Positions 1-5,236 of a stretch of 5,494 nt of DNA are shown here, piece after piece. Positions within the stretch are counted from its first letter, which is position 1. Every line of letters starts with the position of its first letter. This DNA comes from Bacteroidales bacterium. Its GTDB lineage: Bacteria > Bacteroidota > Bacteroidia > Bacteroidales > UBA932. Where the stretch lies: NCBI GenBank assembly GCA_017548805.1, contig JAFYZE010000019.1:1-5494 (forward strand). The letters run 5' to 3'. Made by a program: the position numbers and the translations under genes. The notes under the pieces were generated by a model. It did no database searches. It saw only the letters and a list, made by a program, of their open reading frames with translations, and was not told the DNA's origin.

Positions 1-690
1 GCCCTCTGCCTGGGAGTGCCTCCGACCGAGTTCGAGTGGACGCGCTACAACTCCAAGGGAGAATTCGTCAGCAGCAAGACATACACTCCCAAGGCCTTCT
101 ACGAAGAGTTCATCGGAGCCGATCTCGAGAACAACTACATCATGGTCATGAACGATCCCACCCGCGAGTACGGCAAGGTGTACGAGATCGACTATGACCG
201 CCATGTCTATGACGGCCAGAACTGGCTGTATGTCAACCTTCCTATCGAGCGGATCAAGGAAATGGCCATGGCCTCCATCAAGGACAACACCGCCATGTAC
301 TTCTCCTGCGACGTGAACAAGTTCCTCAACCGTTCCAAGGGAGTCGCCGACCTGAACAACTTCGACTACGACTCGCTCATGGGCGTGGATTTCACCATGG
401 ACAAGCGCGAGCGCATCATGACCCACGCAAGCGGCTCGACCCATGCCATGACGCTCATGGCCGTCGACCTTGACGCTTCGGGAAAGCCCAGGAAATGGAT
501 GGTCGAAAACAGCTGGGGAGCTTCCTCCGGCTACAAGGGCCACATCATCATGACCGACGAGTGGTTCAACGAATACATGTTCCGGCTGGTGCTCGAGAAG
601 AAATACGTCCCCGCAGACGTCCTGAAGATGCTCGAGCAGAAGCCTGTCCTCCTGCCCGCCTGGGACCCCATGTTCCTTCCTGAAGAATAG
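1..690 (+). CDS. pepC: C1-family cysteine aminopeptidase (PepC / bleomycin hydrolase type), 3' part
   Basis: This is the C-terminal 229 residues of a papain-like peptidase; the reading frame is open back to base 1, so the start, any signal peptide and the catalytic Cys lie outside the window. The catalytic His is seen in the motif STHAMTLMAVDLD (His codon 442-444) and the catalytic Asn in VENSWG (Asn codon 508-510). Upstream blocks such as YFSCDV and the long region before the His also fit bleomycin hydrolase/PepC. The protein ends in LPAWDPMFLPEE; in this family a C-terminal arm of this kind reaches into the active-site cleft and restricts the enzyme to aminopeptidase action (established for the family). 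The usual Gly after WDPM is Phe here. The family forms hexamers and trims N-terminal residues from peptides. The stop TAG is 3 nt before the next gene, so the two are probably co-transcribed. Family assignment is firm; substrate and cellular location are unknown. Confidence 0.93.
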   Translation, partial: ALCLGVPPTEFEWTRYNSKGEFVSSKTYTPKAFYEEFIGADLENNYIMVMNDPTREYGKVYEIDYDRHVYDGQNWLYVNLPIERIKEMAMASIKDNTAMYFSCDVNKFLNRSKGVADLNNFDYDSLMGVDFTMDKRERIMTHASGSTHAMTLMAVDLDASGKPRKWMVENSWGASSGYKGHIIMTDEWFNEYMFRLVLEKKYVPADVLKMLEQKPVLLPAWDPMFLPEE

Positions 691-693
691 AAA

Positions 694-1329
694 ATGAGAA
701 AGATCGCTATCCTTGCGGCCGTCCTGACGACGGCTGCATGCCTTTTTTCCTGCAAGGGCAGGAACCATGAAGCCGCTGAGGCCGGGGTCCAGGCCGACTC
801 CGTCCTGACGGAGCACGCCTGGACGCCCGTCGATCCCATGGATCTCAACATGAATCCCGTTGCCAACTTCGCGCAGGACTGGATGGCCCTGGCCATGGGC
901 AACAGCAAGAAATACAATTCGATGACCATATCGTGGGGAACGATAGGTGAGCTGTGGGGCAAACCCGTGGTGACCGTCTTCGTCTCATCCGACAGGGCGT
1001 CAAAGCAGCTGATGGACGAGAATGCATATTTCACTGTGACGGGATTCCCGAAGACCAAGGCCTGTAAGGACGCGCTCGTATACATCGGCTCGCATTCCCT
1101 GCGTGATGACCCGGACAAGACCGCCAACGCCGGCCTGACCGTGGAATTCACCGAGGCGGGCAACCCCATCTTCGCCGAAGGTCGCCTGGCCATAGAATGC
1201 CGCAAGATGTATTCAGCACCCTTTGACCTGAACAGGGTGCCGGAAGACATCAGGGAGCGCCTGTACGCCGAAATGGGCGTCCACACGATGTACATCGGGG
1301 AGATTACCGGCGCTTGGGAAAAGAAGTAG
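694..1329 (+). CDS. Lipoprotein with flavin-reductase-like (FMN-binding split-barrel) domain
   Basis: The 211-residue product begins with a type II signal peptide: a short basic start (MRKIA), a hydrophobic core and a lipobox-like LFSC with the lipidated Cys at residue 20. Phe at -2 is slightly atypical, but the overall pattern is good. Residues of about 50-210 resemble the flavin reductase/flavoredoxin family, with the N-terminal block NSMTISWGTIGELWGKPVVT, a central SLRDDPDKTANAGLTVEF block and a C-terminal MYIGEITGAWEKK. Proteins of this family bind FMN in a split barrel and reduce or carry flavin; here the lipid anchor would place the domain outside the cytoplasm. No run of acidic residues follows the Cys, so a surface-export signal is not evident and periplasmic anchoring is the simpler guess. 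The ATG follows the pepC stop by 3 nt with no clear ribosome-binding site, suggesting translational coupling. The last 26 nt overlap the convergent permease gene. The reaction and partner are unknown. Confidence 0.85.
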   Translation: MRKIAILAAVLTTAACLFSCKGRNHEAAEAGVQADSVLTEHAWTPVDPMDLNMNPVANFAQDWMALAMGNSKKYNSMTISWGTIGELWGKPVVTVFVSSDRASKQLMDENAYFTVTGFPKTKACKDALVYIGSHSLRDDPDKTANAGLTVEFTEAGNPIFAEGRLAIECRKMYSAPFDLNRVPEDIRERLYAEMGVHTMYIGEITGAWEKK

Positions 1330-2521
1330 AGACCGGTATGAGGGCTATCAGATAGCCAATGACTGCAACGCTCAGCGAAGTGACAAGCACGTCGCTCCAG
1401 CGGAGCTGGACAGGATAGGTGGACACGAGATAATTGCCCGGCATCGGTATCAGGCCGAACTTCTGCTGGAGGAGCGTCAGCCCTATGCCCAGGACCAGGC
1501 CTATGGCCAGTCCAAGCAATGATATCAGCCAGCCTTCAAGCACGAAGAACTTACGGATGAGGGTATCGGAGGCGCCCATGCTGCGGAAAGTCCCGATATC
1601 CTCCTGTTTCTCGATGATGAGCATCGAGAGACTTCCGAAAATATTGAATGCTATGATGATAATGATGAAGACGAGTATGAGGAAGAGCGATGCTTTCTCA
1701 TACTTCATCATTTTATAGAGGGACTCGTTCTGGTGAATGCGGTCGGCAAGCTTGAAGCCGTCGCCAAGCAGGGATGTGAGCGTACTTTCGAACTCCTTGC
1801 GCTGGCGGCGGGTACAGTCGGGAGTGAGCCGTATCTCCACACCTGTGACCTCGTCGGTATAACCGAGCAGGGTCCGCATGGACTCCATCGGCAGTATGAT
1901 CAGGGAGGCATCCACGTCCGAATTGATGGAGAAGACGCACGACGGCCTGGCCTTGACGGAATGGACGGAAGCGGTGGGATTGGTCAGGGAAATGTTGCCC
2001 GTCCTGTCAGGGAACCATATCTCCAGAGGCGCAAGGAAATTGGGGCTTATGCCCATCTTATAGGCGAAGCCGGAACCCACCGCCGCCATGGGCAGCGTGT
2101 CGTTGTGAAGACGGAATTCGCCGATACGGACATAGTCGCGAATGCCGGATTCTTCCTCGAAGACCGTATCCACGCCCTTGGCCTTTGCTACGCCCTGACG
2201 CCCTTCATAACTGACGAAGACATTCTCCTGGAGCACCGCGCTCATGTTCAGCACATACGGGCATTCATATGCCCAGTCGAAGGCCTCCCCTTCCGGGATG
2301 AAGGCCTTTCCGCGCGCGGGAGTGACGAGGTAGTCCGGATCAAGGTCGCTGAGCGACTTGCGGATAATGCCGTCGAAACCGTTGTAAACTGAAAGGAAAA
2401 TGATGAGGGCCGCCGTTCCGATGGCCATGCCGATGACGCTTATCGCCGAGATTATGTTGATGACATTGTGGGATTTCCTGGCGAAAAGGTAACGGCCGGC
2501 TATGAAAAACGGCAGGTTCAT
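1304..2521 (-). CDS. ABC transporter permease, LolC/LolE/FtsX type
   Basis: The 405-residue protein has the MacB-core/FtsX layout. A short cytoplasmic N-terminus (MNLPFFIAGRYLF) is followed by TM1 at about residues 20-47, a large extracytoplasmic domain at about 50-275, and then TM2 (276-303), TM3 (328-352) and TM4 (376-397). The cytoplasmic loop after TM2 carries EKQEDIGTFRSMGAS, the coupling-helix signature by which these permeases contact their ATPase. The family extracts lipoproteins from the inner membrane (LolCE) or works as a mechanotransmitter (MacB/FtsX); length and topology favour the LolC/E branch. The cognate ATPase is not in this window, so the substrate is inferred only from family. 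Its start codon overlaps the rbfA stop by one base (TAATG), implying translational coupling as the last gene of the tyrS operon. Its 3' end overlaps the convergent lipoprotein gene by 26 nt, and the C-terminus is a short basic tail (FPKRR). Confidence 0.9.
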   Translation of the reverse strand: MNLPFFIAGRYLFARKSHNVINIISAISVIGMAIGTAALIIFLSVYNGFDGIIRKSLSDLDPDYLVTPARGKAFIPEGEAFDWAYECPYVLNMSAVLQENVFVSYEGRQGVAKAKGVDTVFEEESGIRDYVRIGEFRLHNDTLPMAAVGSGFAYKMGISPNFLAPLEIWFPDRTGNISLTNPTASVHSVKARPSCVFSINSDVDASLIILPMESMRTLLGYTDEVTGVEIRLTPDCTRRQRKEFESTLTSLLGDGFKLADRIHQNESLYKMMKYEKASLFLILVFIIIIIAFNIFGSLSMLIIEKQEDIGTFRSMGASDTLIRKFFVLEGWLISLLGLAIGLVLGIGLTLLQQKFGLIPMPGNYLVSTYPVQLRWSDVLVTSLSVAVIGYLIALIPVSTSFPKRR

Positions 2522-2868
2522 TACATCTTGAGCAGCTTTTCAATATGCTCGGCGTAGTCGAGCGACGTGTCGAGATAGAATACTATTTCAGGGACGATCC
2601 TGAGCTGCTTGGCCACCATGTGGCCGAGTTCGCCGCGGTAAGTGCGGACATTCTCGTTCAGGATGGCCATGACTTCCTCAGCCTTGGCCGAAGGGAAGAT
2701 GCTGACATAGGTCTTGGCAATCGACAGGTCGGGGCTCACGCGCACCTCGCTGACGGTCACCATCGCGCCGCCGAAAGCCGCCATGCCCTTGCTGCGCAGG
2801 ATCTCGGCCATGTCCTTCTGGATCTCCCGCGCGACCTTGAGCTGCCTTGTACTCGGTGCCTTGTCCAT
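2521..2868 (-). CDS. rbfA: 30S ribosome-binding factor A
   Basis: The product is 115 residues, the usual size of RbfA. It starts with the typical basic N-terminal helix (STRQLKVAREIQKDMAEIL). This leads into the KH-type RNA-binding fold, with the conserved strand and turn VSEVRVSPDLSIAKTYVSIF, the helix block VRTYRGELGHMVAKQLRI, and the closing strand PEIVFYLDTSLDYAEHIEKLL. RbfA binds immature 30S subunits in the cytoplasm and helps late 16S rRNA maturation and cold adaptation (known for the family). It is the middle gene of a tight operon: its ATG lies 2 nt after the tyrS stop, and its TAA shares its last A with the permease ATG. No Shine-Dalgarno sequence is visible before the start, which is ordinary for this phylum. 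Identification is secure. Confidence 0.95.
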   Translation of the reverse strand: MDKAPSTRQLKVAREIQKDMAEILRSKGMAAFGGAMVTVSEVRVSPDLSIAKTYVSIFPSAKAEEVMAILNENVRTYRGELGHMVAKQLRIVPEIVFYLDTSLDYAEHIEKLLKM

Positions 2869-2870
2869 AC

Positions 2871-4160
2871 TTACTTGACGTTTATGATATAATAGTCCTT
2901 CTTGCCCTTCTGGGCCAGGATGTACTTGCCGTCGATGATGTCATCCTCGGTGAGCATGCCGTTGGGGTCGGTGCGCTTCTCCTTGTTGAGCGAGAAACCG
3001 TTGCCCTGGATCATCTTGCGGGCCTCGCCCTTGGAAGGGAATATGGCCGTCTCCACTGCAAGCGCGTCGAGCAGGCCCATGGGGAGCTTCGCACGCTCGA
3101 TGTCGAAGGTCGGTACGCCGTCGAACACGGCCAGGAAGGTCTTCTCGTCAAGGCTGCGTAGGTCTTCGGCAGTAGCTTTGCCGAAGAGCATCTGCGACGC
3201 CTTGACGGCATTGTCGTACTCCTTCTCGCCGTGTACCATGATGGTGACCTCGCGGGCGAGAAGCCTTTGGAGCTCGCGGCGCTCGGGACAGGCCCTATGC
3301 GCCTCGATGGCGGCCTCGATCGTCTCGCGGTCGAGCATCGTGAAGATCTTGATGTAGCGCTCGGCATCGGCGTCAGAGACATTGAGCCAGAACTGGTAGA
3401 ACTGGTAAGGGGTGGTGCGCTCGGCATCGAGCCATACATTGCCCTTCTCGGTCTTGCCGAACTTGCCGCCGTCCGCCTTGGTGATGAGCGGGCAGGTAAG
3501 CGCGTGGGCCTCCTTGCCGAGTACGCGGCGGATGAGCTCGGTGCCGGTGGTGATGTTTCCCCACTGGTCCGCGCCGCCAAGCTGGAGATGGACGTCCCTG
3601 TGCTCGTACAGGTACAGGAAATCATAGCCCTGGAGGAGCTGGTATGTAAACTCCGTGAAGGACATTCCTTCCGAAGAGTCGCGGCTGAGGCGCTTCTTGA
3701 CGGAGTCCTTGGACATCATGTAATTGACTGTGATGAGCTTGCCGATATCACGGGTGAAATTGATGAAAGTATAGTCCTTCATCCAGTCGTAGTTGTTCAC
3801 CAGCTCGGCCTTGTTGGGGGCGTCGGAGTCGAAGTCAAGGAAACGGCTGAGTTGCGCCTTGATGCATTCGACGTTATGCGCAAGGGTCGCCTCATCAAGG
3901 AGGTTGCGCTCCTGGCTCTTCATCGAGGGGTCGCCGATCATGCCGGTGGCTCCGCCGACAAGTGCGAACGGTTTGTTGCCACAGGCCTGGAAATGCTTGA
4001 GTATCATGATGCTGACCAGATGGCCGATATGGAGGCTGTCGCCCGTGGGGTCGATGCCGACATAAGCGGCCATGGGGCCTTTCTTCAATTCTTCTTCAGT
4101 ACCGGGAGTGATGTCATGGATCATTCCCCTCCACCTGAGTTCTTCTACGAAATTCTTCAT
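2871..4160 (-). CDS. tyrS: Tyrosine--tRNA ligase
   Basis: This is a class Ic aminoacyl-tRNA synthetase of 429 residues that charges tRNA-Tyr in the cytoplasm. Positions below use the start at 4160. YVGIDP at about 33-38 supplies the tyrosine-contacting Tyr. The HIGH motif is in SLHIGHL (44-47). YQLLQGYDF places Tyr173, Gln177 and Asp180 with the spacing of the tyrosine-pocket residues of the bacillar enzyme. [11 protein letters not shown] is conserved, and the KMSKS loop is present as KFGKT (233-237). The last ~60 residues form the S4-like tRNA-binding domain ([13 protein letters not shown]). The start [12 protein letters not shown] matches the usual N-terminus of Bacteroidales TyrS. A start 36 nt further upstream (4196) would fall inside the -7 promoter box and is rejected. 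It is the first gene of the tyrS-rbfA-permease operon, with a predicted leader of only about 27 nt, too short for a T-box riboswitch. Confidence 0.96.
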   Translation of the reverse strand: MKNFVEELRWRGMIHDITPGTEEELKKGPMAAYVGIDPTGDSLHIGHLVSIMILKHFQACGNKPFALVGGATGMIGDPSMKSQERNLLDEATLAHNVECIKAQLSRFLDFDSDAPNKAELVNNYDWMKDYTFINFTRDIGKLITVNYMMSKDSVKKRLSRDSSEGMSFTEFTYQLLQGYDFLYLYEHRDVHLQLGGADQWGNITTGTELIRRVLGKEAHALTCPLITKADGGKFGKTEKGNVWLDAERTTPYQFYQFWLNVSDADAERYIKIFTMLDRETIEAAIEAHRACPERRELQRLLAREVTIMVHGEKEYDNAVKASQMLFGKATAEDLRSLDEKTFLAVFDGVPTFDIERAKLPMGLLDALAVETAIFPSKGEARKMIQGNGFSLNKEKRTDPNGMLTEDDIIDGKYILAQKGKKDYYIINVK

Positions 4161-4193
4161 TGGGTGATTGTATAAATCTGTCTGACTATCATG

Positions 4194-4201
4194 CAAAGTT
4201 A
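4194..4201 (-). promoter_or_regulatory. Predicted -7 box of the tyrS operon promoter
   Basis: Read on the minus strand the bases are TAACTTTG followed by CA, an exact match to the Bacteroidota -7 consensus TAnnTTTG. Transcription would begin at about 4188, giving a leader of about 27 nt before the tyrS ATG. A clear -33 TTG/TTTG at the usual 19-21 nt spacing is not visible, so the call rests on the -7 box, its position and the AT-rich context. Confidence 0.6.
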
Positions 4202-4224
4202 GTCATTATTTCCGGATTATTGAG

Positions 4225-4232
4225 TATATTTG
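4225..4232 (+). promoter_or_regulatory. Predicted -7 box of the tpiA promoter
   Basis: The bases TATATTTG followed by CA match the Bacteroidota -7 consensus TAnnTTTG exactly. Predicted transcription start is about 4237-4239, giving an AT-rich leader of roughly 31 nt with no Shine-Dalgarno sequence, as is normal in the phylum. No convincing -33 box is seen; the best candidate, TTAG at 4199-4202, is weak and slightly too far away. It lies 23 bp from the oppositely oriented tyrS -7 box. Confidence 0.62.
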
Positions 4233-4269
4233 CAATCTACAGAAATCAACGAACTATTATAAGCAAATC

Positions 4270-5025
4270 ATGAGAAAGAACATCGTAGCAGGAAACTGGA
4301 AAATGAACACCACAGTTCCTGAAGGAATCGAACTTGCAAAGGCAGTTGTCGCCAAATCCGCCGAGGTCCCGGCAGAAGTCAAACTGATCGTCGCCACCCC
4401 CTTCACCCACCTCTACCCCGTCGCCGAGGTGGTCAAGGGCAGCGTCGTCGGCCTGTCCGCCGAGAACTGCGCGGACCACGCCAAGGGCGCATACACCGGC
4501 GAAGTGTCGGCTGACATGCTTGTTTCCGCAGGTTGCGAGTATACCATCCTCGGACACTCCGAGCGCCGCCAGTATTATGGCGAGACCGATGAGAAGCTTG
4601 TCGAGAAGACCAAGCTCGCACTCGGCGCAGGCCTGAAAGTCATCCTCTGCGTCGGAGAGAACCTCGATGAGCGCGAGGCCGGCAAGCATTTCGATGTCTG
4701 CGAGAGCCAGATCAAGAACGTCCTCTACAATTTCACCGAGGAGGACATGAAGAGCATTATCGTGGCCTATGAGCCTGTCTGGGCCATCGGTACCGGCAAG
4801 ACCGCCACTGCTGAGCAGGCCGAGGAGATTCACGCCTTCATCCGCAAGGTTGTCGCCGACAAGTTCGGCGCCCAGGTTGCCGACGATCTCACCATCCTCT
4901 ACGGCGGAAGCTGCAAGCCTTCCAACGCCAAGGAGCTTTTCGCCCAGCCCGACATCGACGGCGGCCTCATCGGCGGCGCCTCCCTCAAGGCCGACGATTT
5001 CATCGCCATCGCCCTGGCATTCTAG
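4270..5025 (+). CDS. tpiA: Triosephosphate isomerase
   Basis: This is a complete 251-residue TIM-barrel enzyme of normal length that interconverts dihydroxyacetone phosphate and glyceraldehyde 3-phosphate in glycolysis and gluconeogenesis. All signature elements are present. AGNWKMN carries the catalytic Lys11. ILGHSERR carries the electrophilic His96. [14 protein letters not shown] carries the catalytic base Glu168 and the mobile loop 6 that closes over substrate. [10 protein letters not shown] and [10 protein letters not shown] form the phosphate-binding loops. Cys replaces the more common Val in YGGSVKP, which I regard as lineage variation and not a defect. The start is fixed by the conserved [12 protein letters not shown]-terminus and is preceded by an AT-rich leader and its own predicted promoter. 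It is divergent from tyrS and convergent with the aminotransferase, and the structured palindromic element begins 9 nt after its TAG stop. Confidence 0.97.
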   Translation: MRKNIVAGNWKMNTTVPEGIELAKAVVAKSAEVPAEVKLIVATPFTHLYPVAEVVKGSVVGLSAENCADHAKGAYTGEVSADMLVSAGCEYTILGHSERRQYYGETDEKLVEKTKLALGAGLKVILCVGENLDEREAGKHFDVCESQIKNVLYNFTEEDMKSIIVAYEPVWAIGTGKTATAEQAEEIHAFIRKVVADKFGAQVADDLTILYGGSCKPSNAKELFAQPDIDGGLIGGASLKADDFIAIALAF

Positions 5026-5090
5026 AAAGATTGCCCCAAAGGGGGCTGTAGACTATCCCGGGGACGTGCCACCCGCGGCACGGAAGCGGG

Positions 5091-5139
5091 TGTCATCGTC
5101 CGCGAATTTCGAGCAAAGCGAGAAAACGCGACGGTGACA
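5091..5139. other. Middle hairpin of the palindromic element
   Basis: TGTCATCGTCCGCG (5091-5104) pairs with CGCGACGGTGACA (5127-5139), giving 13 pairs including one T-G wobble (5096/5134) and one bulged C (5101). The enclosed 22 nt can add a short inner stem, TTTC (5107-5110) with GAAA (5122-5125). Pairing was worked out by eye and no energy was calculated. Confidence 0.7.
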
Positions 5140-5141
5140 GG

Positions 5142-5197
5142 GTCGAAAGAAGTCTGGAGTTTTAGCTATTTTGCTGAAAACTCCGGACTCTTTCGAC
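5142..5197. other. Long 24-bp hairpin inside the palindromic element
   Basis: Bases 5142-5166 pair with 5173-5197 around the loop TATTTT (5167-5172). The stem has 24 pairs with one T-G wobble (5155/5185), a bulged A on the left near 5151 and a bulged G on the right at 5176. The outer end is GTCGAAAGA against TCTTTCGAC. It is directly contiguous with the right 30-bp arm. No run of T follows it on the plus strand, so it is not a standard intrinsic terminator, although its length would strongly protect an RNA 3' end. Confidence 0.8.
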
Positions 5198-5236
5198 TCC
5201 CCGGGATAGTCTACAGCCCCCTTTGGGAAATAAACA

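Larger units (their letters stand above)
5035..5227. repeat. 193-bp structured element with perfect 30-bp terminal inverted repeats
   Basis: The left arm 5035-5064 (beginning CCCAAAGGGGGCTG and ending TATCCCGGGGA) is the exact reverse complement of the right arm 5198-5227, with no mismatch across 30 bp. The 133-nt centre is itself mostly self-complementary: a small GC-rich hairpin (5065-5082 or, alternatively, 5071-5091), a middle hairpin (5091-5139) and a long hairpin (5142-5197) that directly abuts the right arm. Folded as single-stranded DNA or RNA it makes a closed multi-branched structure. It fills the gap between two convergent genes, 9 nt from each stop. Nothing in it looks coding, and the short open frames on either strand merely read through the arms. 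The flanks show no obvious target-site duplication. It could be a bidirectional 3'-end or terminator element, a MITE-like or palindromic repeat copy, or a structured RNA. I do not recognise a known family. Confidence 0.9.

Noticed and set aside
747..764. Perfect 7-bp hairpin TTCCTGC-AAGG-GCAGGAA next to a T run in the lipoprotein signal-peptide region
   Set aside because: The T run precedes the hairpin on the coding strand and becomes an A run on the other strand, so it cannot be an intrinsic terminator. It overlaps the lipobox codons and is likely chance.
531..1295. A 254-codon open frame antisense to pepC and the lipoprotein gene
   Set aside because: Both plus-strand genes have recognisable families; the antisense translation has no family features.
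3231..4175. A 314-codon open frame antisense to tyrS
   Set aside because: It lies opposite a clearly real tyrS, has no recognisable domain, and is explained by the GC-rich codon pattern of the true gene.
4161..4193. T-box or other riboswitch upstream of tyrS
   Set aside because: The predicted leader is only about 27 nt and shows no stem structure.
4161..4196. Upstream ATG adding 12 residues to TyrS
   Set aside because: The upstream ATG sits within the predicted -7 box, and the added residues do not resemble Tyr[13 protein letters not shown] is the family N-terminus.
4246..4833. A 195-codon open frame antisense to tpiA
   Set aside because: It is a shadow of a complete, well-conserved triosephosphate isomerase.
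5035..5227. Retron ncRNA, integron attC site or CRISPR-like repeat
   Set aside because: There is no reverse transcriptase, integrase or Cas gene in the window and no repeated spacer pattern. The long perfect arms also do not fit attC.
5035..5227. Invertible promoter flanked by recombinase inverted repeats, as known in Bacteroides phase variation
   Set aside because: Both neighbouring genes end at the element, so an inverted promoter would only drive antisense. The 133-nt centre has no exact TAnnTTTG on either strand; the nearest are TATTTTG at 5167-5173, one base short, and a one-mismatch TCGCTTTG on the minus strand. Reads supporting both orientations would reopen this.
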